DNA of 48,418 bases from Aquifex sp964425585 (GCA_964425585.1 CAYRMG010000007.1:1-48418); one strand, 5' to 3'. Counted from the first letter of the stretch, positions 33,651 through 42,726 are shown. The notes: generated by a model from the letters alone, not told the origin. Numbers and translations are program-made.

Positions 33651-34270
33651 TAGGAAAAGTTTTCAGGATATTCAGAGAAAAAGGAGGACTTCTAAAAGCT
33701 CTGGATTTGTGGGATTGGTATGAAAGTCTTCCCCATAAATACCAAAAGAAGGTTAAACATTACTACTCAGTAAAGACTATAAAGAGCCTTAACTTTCCGT
33801 TTAAAGCGAAACACTTTGACAGCGGAGAGATAGAAAACCCTATGTATACCAAAAGAACCTTTTTGGGAACCCTTGCCCAGACCGCACTCCTTGAGGGTGA
33901 TTACGAGTTTGCGGAGTGGCTGTATAACGAAGCTCTGAAAATGGAAGGGACGCCTTACGAAGCCCATCTTATATTAAACGACTTAATACTTCTGGCTCAA
34001 AAGCAAAAAGACCTTGAAAAGGTAAAAAAATACGTTCTTAAGGACGTAGAGCTTTACGAGGAGTATAAAGACGAGCTAAGGGAAAGATGGGGAGGAACCC
34101 TTCCCCAGATAATGGCCTTTGAGGTCTACGTTTACCTCCTTGAACGGGAAGGAAAGATTAAAGAAGCCCTTGAGCTCGTAGAATGGATAAAAAAGGAGGG
34201 AATAACTTATCCCTATTACGACCAGGTAAAAGAAAGGCTTCTCTCAAAACTCAATAGTTCTGGGGAATAA
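33647..34270 (+). CDS. Helical-repeat (TPR-like) protein, unknown function
   Basis: A 207-residue soluble, all-helical protein. Segments LLEGDYEFAEWLYNEALKME and LLEREGKIKEALELVEWIK have TPR-like helix pairs (G/Y/A pattern), suggesting a protein-interaction scaffold. Its start is coupled to the archaemetzincin gene by ATGA, so the two may be functional partners. Its last 20 bases overlap the convergent PLD-HerA gene. I do not recognise the N-terminal half. Confidence 0.7.
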   Translation: MIGKVFRIFREKGGLLKALDLWDWYESLPHKYQKKVKHYYSVKTIKSLNFPFKAKHFDSGEIENPMYTKRTFLGTLAQTALLEGDYEFAEWLYNEALKMEGTPYEAHLILNDLILLAQKQKDLEKVKKYVLKDVELYEEYKDELRERWGGTLPQIMAFEVYVYLLEREGKIKEALELVEWIKKEGITYPYYDQVKERLLSKLNSSGE

Positions 34271-36152
34271 TCCCCTCTATCTCAACAAGAAAGCTGAAAG
34301 GGACACCCAGACCGCTCACGTATGCTGTTCCCACCTTGAGAAAGGGAAGCCTTCTGTATATATCCTCCTTGGAATGCTCAAAAAACTGGGAAACCGCCTC
34401 AAGGTCGTTCTTAGTTATGAGCTTAAATATCACTTGGGTATTCATCTGGGACAGGACAAACTTACTTATGTTTGAAGGCCTTTGGGAAATCACGATAAGT
34501 CCGAGGTTATATTTTCGTCCCTCCATCGCTATCTCGTGAATGACTGTCTGGGCAATATTCTCCTTTCCGTATGGAGCTAAACCTACACCCTTTTCGGGAG
34601 CAAAGTTATGGGCTTCTTCAACCACAATCAGTCTATTCTTTTTATCTTCCCTCGCCTTTCTGAATAACTCCTTAAGGATAAGACCTACAAGGTTTAAACG
34701 GCTCTGGATTATATCAAGACTCTTCAGGTTGATAATTTTTAGTTTCTTTTCGGAGCTGAGGAGGTTCTCTATTTTCTTTACAACTTGCGGTTGAGCGTTT
34801 ACCGCTATACTTCCGTATTGGTTTATCAAATACTTAAGCATACTCCTTAACTCATCCTTTATGTTTACGGGAAGGAACTTATATGCGGTCTCTATAAGCT
34901 CCCTCAGGCTTTTTTCCCTGTATGCTATCAGTTTTATATCGGGAATAAGTGATTTCCTGAAGAAGGCAAAGAAGTTCTTTTCCTGTGCGGATTTCTCTTC
35001 AAGAACCATACCGCTTATTTTCAGGATTTCTTTAAAGTCTTCAACATCAACGGGAAATAGAATATTATCAATCTCCGCCTCTTCAACCTCCCTCTTTTCC
35101 CTGAGAGGCTCTCCGTATTCTCCGTGAAGGTCTAAAACTATAACCTCAATCTCTTCGGGAAGATTTCCGAGAAAGTTTCTAACAAAGGTTGTTTTTCCCG
35201 AACCCGTAGTTCCCAGCAGAACCATGTGTTGAGTTATCACCTTATTAGCGTCCAGGTAGGTTTTTATATCTGAACCGTAAAGCCTTCCTATATAAACGGG
35301 GATAGACATTCTGTATCCCGCATGATTCCTTTGAAAAATCTCGCTTATATACTCCTTTTCGGTTGCCGAAAATAAAGGCATGCCGCTTTCAAGGGAAAAA
35401 CCCTCGGTTCTGTAAACCCTTTCCTTTTTGTCGTATTCACATATAAACTCCAGGTTTCCCACCTTCAGCGGAGGTTTTTCCCCCATGTATGCGTAAAAAC
35501 TTGCCCTCTTCCAGTCGTCATTTTCACTTTTCATTATCCTGTTTATTACTTCATTGTTCAAATCCCTTGACTCCTGAAGGGATACAACACGCACCAGATA
35601 AACCTTCTCTTTTTTCTCCGTTGTAAGATATCCCTGCTCCTTTACCTCTTCAAAGAATACGGCGTTTCCCTCCTTTGAACTCTTAACACCGAGTGTAAAG
35701 CCCTTTACACCTGTTATATCAAGGGAAGACTCTTTTATCCTCTCAAACTCTTCAAGGAGCTCCCCTATTGTCCTTTCATCTTCTATCAGAACATTTGTTT
35801 CTTCATTTCCGTCCCCGTGTATACCCCTCAGCGTTATATTTGAAGAGCCTACAACACCAATTTTTTCATCAACTATGAGAAACTTTGAGTGGAGTTTTCT
35901 GTTCAGGTAAATTTTGCCTCCCCTTTCCTTAACCGCTATAAAAAAAGAGACATCGGTTATCTCAAGGTCGGAAAGCTCCCCCGCCCTTACTATAACCTCA
36001 ATCTCAATACCCTCTTTTAAAGAAGATAGAAGTTCTTTGAAAGCTTCTCCCCTTATCCAGGCGGAGGCTACCTTCAGATTCCTTTCCGCTTTCCCGAAAA
36101 CCTCCCTCAGCGTTCCGTATAACTCTTCCTTTTTTATTACCTTAATGGTCAT
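34251..36152 (-). CDS. Phospholipase D-like nuclease fused to a HerA-type ATPase
   Basis: A 633-residue fusion. Residues about 1-140 are a PLD domain with one HKD motif, HSKFLIVD (88-95), and GSSNIT (102-107). About 170-300 is strand-rich and could be a HAS-barrel-like segment. The rest is a HerA/FtsK-type RecA motor: Walker A GTTGSGKT (314-321), VIVLDLHGEYG, Walker B RLIVVEEAHNFAP, and arginine-rich ISQRPSNISK. HerA hexamers translocate DNA and normally work with a NurA nuclease; here a nuclease-like domain is built in. No nurA, mre11 or rad50 is adjacent. Roles in DNA end processing or phage defence are possible. Confidence 0.88.
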   Translation of the reverse strand: MTIKVIKKEELYGTLREVFGKAERNLKVASAWIRGEAFKELLSSLKEGIEIEVIVRAGELSDLEITDVSFFIAVKERGGKIYLNRKLHSKFLIVDEKIGVVGSSNITLRGIHGDGNEETNVLIEDERTIGELLEEFERIKESSLDITGVKGFTLGVKSSKEGNAVFFEEVKEQGYLTTEKKEKVYLVRVVSLQESRDLNNEVINRIMKSENDDWKRASFYAYMGEKPPLKVGNLEFICEYDKKERVYRTEGFSLESGMPLFSATEKEYISEIFQRNHAGYRMSIPVYIGRLYGSDIKTYLDANKVITQHMVLLGTTGSGKTTFVRNFLGNLPEEIEVIVLDLHGEYGEPLREKREVEEAEIDNILFPVDVEDFKEILKISGMVLEEKSAQEKNFFAFFRKSLIPDIKLIAYREKSLRELIETAYKFLPVNIKDELRSMLKYLINQYGSIAVNAQPQVVKKIENLLSSEKKLKIINLKSLDIIQSRLNLVGLILKELFRKAREDKKNRLIVVEEAHNFAPEKGVGLAPYGKENIAQTVIHEIAMEGRKYNLGLIVISQRPSNISKFVLSQMNTQVIFKLITKNDLEAVSQFFEHSKEDIYRRLPFLKVGTAYVSGLGVPFSFLVEIEGIIPQNY

Positions 36153-36166
36153 ATTAGTTTTAAATT

Positions 36167-37183
36167 CTAAACGGAGTTTGTGAATAACCTTCCGAACTCC
36201 TCTAACGGAATATTGGGCTGAGGATTTATATCAAGGGGAGCGATTACTCCCCTTTTGAATCTCTCCGCACCCGCGTAAGCTATCATAACCGCGTTGTCCG
36301 TTGATAACCTAGGGTGGGGAATGTAAAGCTCAAAACCTCTCTCTTCGGAAGCCTTTTTAAATACCTCCCTCAGCCTTGAGTTTGCAGAAACACCTCCGAC
36401 GACGACAACCCTCCTCACCCCGGTTTGCCGAACAGCTTTTAATGTTTTCTTCAGGAGAATTTCCACAACCGTTTCCTGAAAGGAATAAGCTACATCTTCC
36501 TTCCTGAGATTTTCTTCTTTTTTCAGCAAGTTTAAAACGGCCGTTTTCAGTCCGCTGAAGGAAAAGTTAAGGGAGTCATCGTTTAAAAGGGGTTTGGGTA
36601 GCTCGTATTTTTTCTTTCCTTTTTTTGCCAAACGGTCTATTACGGGACCACCCGGGTATCCGAGCCCGAGCATCTTTGCAACCTTGTCGTAAGCCTCACC
36701 CACAGCATCGTCAAGGGTTCCCCCCAGGAATTCATACCTACCGAAATCCCGAACAAGGTATAAATCGGTATGCCCTCCCGATACAATCAGAGCCAGGAAA
36801 GGGTAATCAACTTTTTTCTCAAGGAAAACGGAATAAATATGCCCCTCAAGATGGTGAACAGGGACAAGGGGCTTATTGAGCTCGTAAGCAAGAGCCTTCG
36901 CAAAGGCAACGCCGACGACCAAGGAAAGTATAAGACCGGGTGTAAGTGTGAAGGATATAAAGTCTATTTTCCCGATATCAAAGTTTGTTTCTTTTAATAG
37001 CCTATCAAAAAGAGGAAGGATATTCCTGGTGTGCTCCCTTGCGGAGAGTTCCGGAACAACACCCCCGAAGGGGGAGTGAACTACAGCCTGAGAGAGAATT
37101 ATATCCCCTATTACCCCTTTTTCCGTGTCGTATATTGCGAGTGCTGTTTCATCGCATGAGGTCTCAACCGCCAATGTAATCAT
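36167..37183 (-). CDS. tsaD: tRNA N6-adenosine threonylcarbamoyltransferase TsaD
   Basis: A 338-residue TsaD/Kae1/Gcp that transfers the threonylcarbamoyl group to A37 of ANN-reading tRNAs. The N-terminal ETSCDETALAIYD, the metal-binding HHLEGH (110-115), LIVSGGHTDLYLV and the C-terminal STDNAVMIAYAG are all present. It provides the substrate for MtaB in this window. Its start overlaps the ctpA stop by 4 bases. Confidence 0.97.
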   Translation of the reverse strand: MITLAVETSCDETALAIYDTEKGVIGDIILSQAVVHSPFGGVVPELSAREHTRNILPLFDRLLKETNFDIGKIDFISFTLTPGLILSLVVGVAFAKALAYELNKPLVPVHHLEGHIYSVFLEKKVDYPFLALIVSGGHTDLYLVRDFGRYEFLGGTLDDAVGEAYDKVAKMLGLGYPGGPVIDRLAKKGKKKYELPKPLLNDDSLNFSFSGLKTAVLNLLKKEENLRKEDVAYSFQETVVEILLKKTLKAVRQTGVRRVVVVGGVSANSRLREVFKKASEERGFELYIPHPRLSTDNAVMIAYAGAERFKRGVIAPLDINPQPNIPLEEFGRLFTNSV

Positions 37184-38400
37184 CCCGCTTTTTTAAGTTC
37201 TTCCCTCTTCTGGAGTATTTCAATGGCTTTTTTAAGCTGAACGTCTATATCCGGAAGGAGTATAACCTTTTCGGTATGTCCCTCAAACCTTAGTTCTCTT
37301 ATTTTCTTAAACAATTTATCCCACGTGCTTTGGTCCATTTTCACAACAACATCGGGCATTATTCCCTTCTTGTGTATGAGCCTTCCCTTAGGTGTGTAGT
37401 AGTAAGCTATCGTTAGCTTTATCGCTGAACCGTCATCAAGGGGTATTATGTTCTGAACGGAAGCCTTCCCGAACGTCTTTTCACCCACAAGCGTTGCGAG
37501 TTTGTAATCCTGAAGTGCACCGGCAACTATCTCGGAAGCACTGGCGGAACCCTTATTTACGAGAAGAACCACCGGAAGATTGTGAACCAAGGACTCCCTT
37601 TCCGCAAAGTATTTGTGTAGTTCTCCTTTCCTTCCCTTTGTATAGACTATTAACTTCCCTTTCGGGACAAAAAGGTCTGCAACGTCAACAGCCTCCGTAA
37701 GCAGTCCCCCGGGATTATTTCTGAGGTCTATGATAAAACCGTATACACCCTGTTCCTCAAGGATTTCCATAGCCTTCTCTAAGCTTTTCGCTGTTCCGCT
37801 TGTAAACTGGGATATCTTTATATAGCCTATTCCCTTGTAATTTGTATACTTAACGCTCGGAACCTTTATTCTTGCCCTGGTAATTACAACCTCTATGGGT
37901 TTATCCGCACCTCTTCTTAGGATGGTAAGCTTCACATTCGTTCCCGGTTTTCCCCTAATTTTTTTTACAACTTCCATAAGGGACATGTTAAAGGTATCCT
38001 CTCCGTTTATAGCTATTATTACATCACCGGGTCTTAGCCCGGCTTTCCACGCAGGTGTTCCCTCTATAGGAGCAACGACTATGGGTCTTCCCTTTTCCAT
38101 TGTTATCTCTATGCCTATTCCTCCGAACTCCCCCTCTGTTTCCTGCATAAACTCCTTGTATTGCTCGGGAGGAAAGAAGTCGGAAAAGGGGTCAAGAGAT
38201 GAAACCATACCGTCTATGGCACCGTATATGAGCTTTTTTATGGGAACTTCTTCTACGTATTCCCTTTCAACAATTTTGAGAACCTTTGAAAAGAGCTTGA
38301 GGTAAAAATACTTATCCTCTTTTTTATCGGTATTTTGTCCCAAAATAAACCCGCTGAGAAAGACCAGTATTATAAGGGGAATGAATACAATCTTTCTCAT
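37180..38400 (-). CDS. ctpA: C-terminal processing protease (S41, CtpA/Prc family)
   Basis: A 406-residue periplasmic serine protease. An N-terminal signal or anchor helix (4-20) is followed by a PDZ domain (about 92-165) with GIGIEITMEKG and PAWKAGLRPGDVI. The S41 catalytic region has S287 in GSASASE and K312 in FGKASVQ, forming the Ser-Lys dyad. Such proteases trim or degrade envelope proteins. Overlaps of 4 bases join it to both neighbours. Confidence 0.95.
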   Translation of the reverse strand: MRKIVFIPLIILVFLSGFILGQNTDKKEDKYFYLKLFSKVLKIVEREYVEEVPIKKLIYGAIDGMVSSLDPFSDFFPPEQYKEFMQETEGEFGGIGIEITMEKGRPIVVAPIEGTPAWKAGLRPGDVIIAINGEDTFNMSLMEVVKKIRGKPGTNVKLTILRRGADKPIEVVITRARIKVPSVKYTNYKGIGYIKISQFTSGTAKSLEKAMEILEEQGVYGFIIDLRNNPGGLLTEAVDVADLFVPKGKLIVYTKGRKGELHKYFAERESLVHNLPVVLLVNKGSASASEIVAGALQDYKLATLVGEKTFGKASVQNIIPLDDGSAIKLTIAYYYTPKGRLIHKKGIMPDVVVKMDQSTWDKLFKKIRELRFEGHTEKVILLPDIDVQLKKAIEILQKREELKKAG

Positions 38401-38798
38401 TTCTCCTCCTTCCTAAAGAGAATTTCCTTCACGTCTTTTATAGTAAAAGAAGCGTTGCCTATATCCGAAACGGCGGAGCAAAAGTAATTAGAAGGAAGCT
38501 CAAAAACCTCCGCCTTTCCGTTTTTAAGATGTATCTTCACAATGGCCTTATCACCGCTAACGTTAATTATCTCCATCTTTTTAACATTTGTGAGCGAAAC
38601 CGCGTATTCAACATCCCCCTTTTTCACCTTTATGTAAGATAAACCTTCACAGGTGGGACTTCTCAAAATGTGCTTAACGCCTTTTTTGTCTATCACGATT
38701 ACGTTAATATTTTTGACCTCGGGAGGACTTCCCGTAGGTTCCGCCATAGGAAATACAAGGGAAAAGGAGAGGAAGCTCAAAAGAAATATTCTTCTCAT
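38397..38798 (-). CDS. Small exported protein of unknown function upstream of ctpA
   Basis: A 133-residue protein with a signal peptide (residues 1-18, cut possible after MAEP region), then a soluble beta-rich domain with two Cys (in SPTCEG and YFCSA) that could form a disulfide. No family recognised. Its TGA overlaps the ctpA ATG, so it may be a substrate, adaptor or inhibitor of CtpA (inference from coupling only). Divergent from pyrC across 24 bases. Confidence 0.7.
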   Translation of the reverse strand: MRRIFLLSFLSFSLVFPMAEPTGSPPEVKNINVIVIDKKGVKHILRSPTCEGLSYIKVKKGDVEYAVSLTNVKKMEIINVSGDKAIVKIHLKNGKAEVFELPSNYFCSAVSDIGNASFTIKDVKEILFRKEEK

Positions 38799-38822
38799 AA
38801 GATTTTAGTATATAAAATTTAA

Positions 38823-40094
38823 ATGCTGAAGCTTATAGTAAAAAACGGATACATCATTGACCCGTCGCAAAATCTGGAAGGGGAGTTTGACATTCTTGTA
38901 GAAAACGGTATCGTTAAAGAAATAGATAAAAATATACTCGTCCCGGAAGCGGAGATTATAGACGCTCGGGGTTTAATCGTTTCTCCGGGATTTATTGATA
39001 TACACGTCCACCTGAGGGACCCGGGACAAACCTATAAGGAGGATATACACAGCGGGTGTATGTGTGCGGTTGCGGGAGGATTTACAACCATTGTATGTAT
39101 GCCGAACACAAACCCTCCTGTTGATAATCCGAGTGTGGTTAAGTATATACTCGCGAAGGCGGAAAAAATAGGAATTTGCAGGGTTCTTCCCGCAGGAGCT
39201 ATAACAAAAGGAAGAAAAGGAAAGGAGCTTGCCGACTTTTATGCCCTAAAGGAAGCAGGGTGCGTTGCTTTTACGGATGACGGAAATCCCGTAATGGACA
39301 GTTCGGTTATGAGAAGAGCGATGGAAATATCCGCCGAGCTTGACACGGTTATACTTGACCACTGTGAGGACGATAAGCTTGCTTACGGAGCAATAAACGA
39401 GGGTGAGGTCTCGGCACTTCTAGGGCTTTCGGAAAGAGACCCGTCAGCTGAAGATATACAGATAGCAAGGGACGGTATTCTCGCCCATTACACGGGGGCA
39501 AAAGTTCATATCCAGCATCTTACTACTTCTTTCGGTGTTGAACTTGTAAAGTATTTCAAAGACAAGGGTGTGAAAATAACCTGTGAGGTGAATCCCAATC
39601 ATCTTACCTTTACCGAAAAGGAGATTCTCACAAGCGGGGCAAGGGCAAGGGTAAACCCCCCTCTTAGGAAAGAAGAAGACAGAAGGAAACTTATAGAAGC
39701 TGTCCGAGAGGGAGTTATAGACTGTTTTGCAACCGACCACGCTCCCCATGCAACCTTTGAAAAAGAACTTGTTGAGTTTTCTTCACCGGGAATAATAGGA
39801 CTTCAGACTGCTTTGCCCATGGCCTTGAACTTATATAGAGAAGGGGTAATAAGCCTTAAAAAAGTCGTTGAGATGTTCACGGTAAACCCCGCAAAGATTC
39901 TTAACCTTCCCTACGGAACGCTTAAGGTCGGAAGTCCTGCGGATATAACGGTGTTTGACCCCAACAAGGAATGGATTCTTAACGAGGAGACAAATTTTTC
40001 AAAGAGCAAAAATACACCCCTTTGGGGTAAGATTTTGAGGGGTAAGGTGATATATACCATAAAAGAGGGAAAGGTTGTGTATAAAGATAATTAG
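38823..40094 (+). CDS. pyrC: Dihydroorotase (type I)
   Basis: A 423-residue type I dihydroorotase, which cyclises carbamoyl-aspartate in pyrimidine synthesis. The zinc HxH is in GFIDIHVHLRDPGQTYKED. Other family motifs are VCMPNTNPP, the metal Asp in AFTDDG, a His in LTTSFG-preceding IQHLT, and CFATDHAPH with the catalytic Asp. In Aquifex the enzyme is active as a complex with aspartate transcarbamoylase (established knowledge); pyrB is not in the window. A TATAAAAT box (38811-38818) ends 4 bases before the ATG, suggesting a leaderless mRNA. Confidence 0.97.
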   Translation: MLKLIVKNGYIIDPSQNLEGEFDILVENGIVKEIDKNILVPEAEIIDARGLIVSPGFIDIHVHLRDPGQTYKEDIHSGCMCAVAGGFTTIVCMPNTNPPVDNPSVVKYILAKAEKIGICRVLPAGAITKGRKGKELADFYALKEAGCVAFTDDGNPVMDSSVMRRAMEISAELDTVILDHCEDDKLAYGAINEGEVSALLGLSERDPSAEDIQIARDGILAHYTGAKVHIQHLTTSFGVELVKYFKDKGVKITCEVNPNHLTFTEKEILTSGARARVNPPLRKEEDRRKLIEAVREGVIDCFATDHAPHATFEKELVEFSSPGIIGLQTALPMALNLYREGVISLKKVVEMFTVNPAKILNLPYGTLKVGSPADITVFDPNKEWILNEETNFSKSKNTPLWGKILRGKVIYTIKEGKVVYKDN

Positions 40095-40096
40095 TC

Positions 40097-40564
40097 ATGG
40101 GCATATTTATAGAGGATTTACTCCATTTCGGAAACCTAATAGACAACGAGGTTGAGGTGGAAATTGAAAAGGAAGCCTTTAAAAAAACGTTCCCGTCGCT
40201 GGAGTTTGAGTTTAACGAGGGAGTTGTAAAGATAAAGGGAAAAAAGCGATTTTTCATATTCACCAAAGGATTTGAGTTCAGGGGAAGGGAAGAGGGGAAC
40301 AAAGTATTCAACGAAAGGGAAGGAGATGAGCTGAAGGATTTCGGGGTTTATCTTAGAATACTCTCCCCCGACGGGCTTGACGAACTTTTAAAAGATAAAC
40401 GCTTTAAGAAAGAAGGGGAATATCTCAAGTTTTACATCTTTGATGTATTCAAAAATACGGAAATATATCAGAAAATTCCAAAACAGTTCAGGGATAAGCT
40501 TGAGATAACCAAGTATAAAATAAAGAAAGATAAGTTTTCAATATTCCTCACGGTTGTAAAGTGA
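40097..40564 (+). CDS. Hypothetical protein downstream of pyrC
   Basis: A 155-residue soluble, highly charged alpha/beta protein without Cys or membrane segments. No motif is recognised. It begins 2 bases after the pyrC stop, so it is translated from the same mRNA. Its TGA is directly adjacent to the stop of the convergent hydrogenase gene, with no spacer. Possibly lineage-specific. Confidence 0.65.
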   Translation: MGIFIEDLLHFGNLIDNEVEVEIEKEAFKKTFPSLEFEFNEGVVKIKGKKRFFIFTKGFEFRGREEGNKVFNEREGDELKDFGVYLRILSPDGLDELLKDKRFKKEGEYLKFYIFDVFKNTEIYQKIPKQFRDKLEITKYKIKKDKFSIFLTVVK

Positions 40565-41872
40565 TTAATGGGTTGTGCATACAGAACAAAGGTCAAAGCT
40601 CCTTAAAACCATCTCCGCTTTTAGGGAACTGTCGAGACCGAGCATAGCCTTTTCCGCAACACCGAGATAACGCTCGCACCTGGGCCCCAAGTTCCACTGG
40701 GAAGGTGTTATTATCTCATAATTCAGTATTCTCCCTTTATTTATCTCTACCTTATGTATAAGTGTTCCCCTTGCCGCTTCAACTACACTTATACCGCTTC
40801 CGCTTACTTCCCTGGGAATATCTCCCATAGATGAGGGTTCGTCTATATACCTCAGGAGCTCCGTAAGGAGCTCCTCAACCTTCTCAAGTATTTCCCAAAG
40901 TTCTAGAATCCTCGCGGATACACGAACCGCAAAGGAGTCCCCGAATTTCAGAAATAAACCTTCAATAAGAGGATTTCTACATAGAACCTGTCTTGCAAGA
41001 GGTCCCGTTTCATAGGGAAGTCCCTTATACCTTACGGGTCTTGAAAAGGTGTAAGGCGGCGGATTCAAAACCTTAACGAACTTCGGTGAGAACTTAAACC
41101 TCCTTCCTTTCTCCCTTTTGTAGGAAGGCTTAAGCGTATCTATAAAACCCCCTCCGCTTATAAATCTTCCGTAGGACCTCCCAACCCCGGTTAAAGAAAA
41201 TTCATAACAAAGCTCCAGAAATTTACCTATGTCTCCCCCCAGTTTTTCGTAATTTCCTCCTTTTCTTACTTTCCTAAACTCCTCTTCCTCAAGACCTACT
41301 ATGCGTGAAAGAAAGAACTCCTTAAATTTCTTTATAAGCGCCTTTGCCCTGAATACGTCTTCTTCCGACGGGTTTGACGTAATTCCTCCAGGAATTGCAT
41401 AGGAAGAATGAGGCCACTGACCCGAAAAGATAGCTATAACCTTTACAACCTCCGAGGTGATTCTGACCGCTTCCCTCCAAGCCCTCCCCGAAAAAGGTCT
41501 ATACTCGTGAAGATTCTTGAGTTTAAGAAAATCGGGCATTATGAAGAGATAAAACCACTTTACGTGATTCTGGAGTATTTCCGTTAACCTCGTTATCCTC
41601 CTGAGAACTTCCGCTTTCTTCGGAATCTCCTCTATCCCGAGGGCATTTTCAAGGGCTTTCACCGTAGCTATCAGGTGAGCATGCCCGCATATACCGCAGA
41701 CTCTCGGGTTTATGACTAAGGCATCCATAAAAGGCTTTCCCCTTAAGATTTTTTCTATACCCCTGAACTCGTTAAAAATAATTTTTGCATCTTTAATCTT
41801 TCCCCTTTCCCATTCAAGCTTAAGGGAAGCTCCTCCCTCAACCCTTGCTAAAACTTTCTTTTCAATCTTCAT
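40565..41872 (-). CDS. [NiFe] hydrogenase large subunit, group-2-like, no C-terminal extension
   Basis: A 435-residue large subunit holding the NiFe site. The L1 motif is RVCGICGHAH (C59, C62, H66) with the upstream VEG Glu. The L2 motif is DLCSVCTTH (427-435; C429, C432), and the gene stops immediately after its final His. Most large subunits carry a C-terminal peptide after this His that a protease removes during maturation; sensor-type group 2 enzymes lack it. The usual Pro in DPC is Leu here. No Tat signal is present on the partner, so the enzyme is cytosolic. It resembles the soluble Aquifex hydrogenase III type. It overlaps the small-subunit gene by 11 bases. Confidence 0.9.
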   Translation of the reverse strand: MKIEKKVLARVEGGASLKLEWERGKIKDAKIIFNEFRGIEKILRGKPFMDALVINPRVCGICGHAHLIATVKALENALGIEEIPKKAEVLRRITRLTEILQNHVKWFYLFIMPDFLKLKNLHEYRPFSGRAWREAVRITSEVVKVIAIFSGQWPHSSYAIPGGITSNPSEEDVFRAKALIKKFKEFFLSRIVGLEEEEFRKVRKGGNYEKLGGDIGKFLELCYEFSLTGVGRSYGRFISGGGFIDTLKPSYKREKGRRFKFSPKFVKVLNPPPYTFSRPVRYKGLPYETGPLARQVLCRNPLIEGLFLKFGDSFAVRVSARILELWEILEKVEELLTELLRYIDEPSSMGDIPREVSGSGISVVEAARGTLIHKVEINKGRILNYEIITPSQWNLGPRCERYLGVAEKAMLGLDSSLKAEMVLRSFDLCSVCTTH

Positions 41873-42713
41873 CCTTTAGTCTTTCCGGTGCAAACATCTT
41901 CGCAACACCCGAGAGCATAATATAACCTCTCTTTGATACCCCTAAGGGAAGTTCGGCCGGTATACCTGCATACTGCTTTGTCTCCCAGAGGTTTTCACGG
42001 GGAAAATCGTATTCAGTGCACCCGAAGCACGGCGTTCCCGCCCTTGTCTTTGAATTAACACCGTTCCAAAGGATTGTGTTGCAGCTTGCACGTGTCATGG
42101 GACCCCTGCAACCGAAGTGATAAAAAAGACATCCTTTTTTTGTTCCTAAAACTTTTGCTTCAACCTTCCATTCAAAAAATTCGTTTCTTGAACACCCCCA
42201 ATGGGTTAAGCCACCGTAGTAGTCCTTAGGTCTGCCAAGCTCGTCAAGTTCCAATTTTCCCCTTTTTATCTTAAGAAGTGTTCCCGTAATCCATTCAGGA
42301 TTTGCCGGACAACCCGAAAGATTTATAACAGGATACCCCTTCCTGCTTTTGAATTCCTTCCCCAAAAAACCGCCTTTTTCTTTAAATCTGTATTGAAGAC
42401 CAGAGACGGATTCATTGCCTAGCGCGGGTATATTCCCGTAAACTGCACAGTTTCCGACGGCAACCACATAATCCGCAACATCACAAAGTTTTCTTATGGT
42501 TCTATCTTTTTTCTCAACAGCCCCTTCAATAACAAGAACATCGAGCTTTTTCCTTTTTAGAACCTCATTTACAGCTTCCTCTTCCGTGTTAAGGGAAAAA
42601 GACGGATGGAACAACACGTTGAATTCCTCAAATATAAACTCCGCCTTTTCCGAACTTAAAAGGGAATGGGTGTTTCCGCAACAGGTAAGCCTTTGAATCC
42701 AAAGAAGTTCCAT
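41862..42713 (-). CDS. [NiFe] hydrogenase small subunit, soluble, group-2-like
   Basis: A 283-residue Fe-S electron-transfer subunit without a Tat leader. The N-terminal proximal-cluster motif reads CCGN (C11, C12, G13, N14): Asn replaces the second Cys of the usual CxxC, as in cyanobacterial-type group 2 enzymes. Further ligands are in VGNCAVYGN and LSGCPANPEW. Distal and medial cluster ligands appear as HWGC, GCLFYHFGC and TPCFGC. The ATG is 13 bases after the encoded CCA of tRNA-Pro, with no Shine-Dalgarno, so expression from the tRNA promoter is likely. Confidence 0.9.
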   Translation of the reverse strand: MELLWIQRLTCCGNTHSLLSSEKAEFIFEEFNVLFHPSFSLNTEEEAVNEVLKRKKLDVLVIEGAVEKKDRTIRKLCDVADYVVAVGNCAVYGNIPALGNESVSGLQYRFKEKGGFLGKEFKSRKGYPVINLSGCPANPEWITGTLLKIKRGKLELDELGRPKDYYGGLTHWGCSRNEFFEWKVEAKVLGTKKGCLFYHFGCRGPMTRASCNTILWNGVNSKTRAGTPCFGCTEYDFPRENLWETKQYAGIPAELPLGVSKRGYIMLSGVAKMFAPERLKDED

Positions 42714-42726
42714 AAGAGGGGATAAA

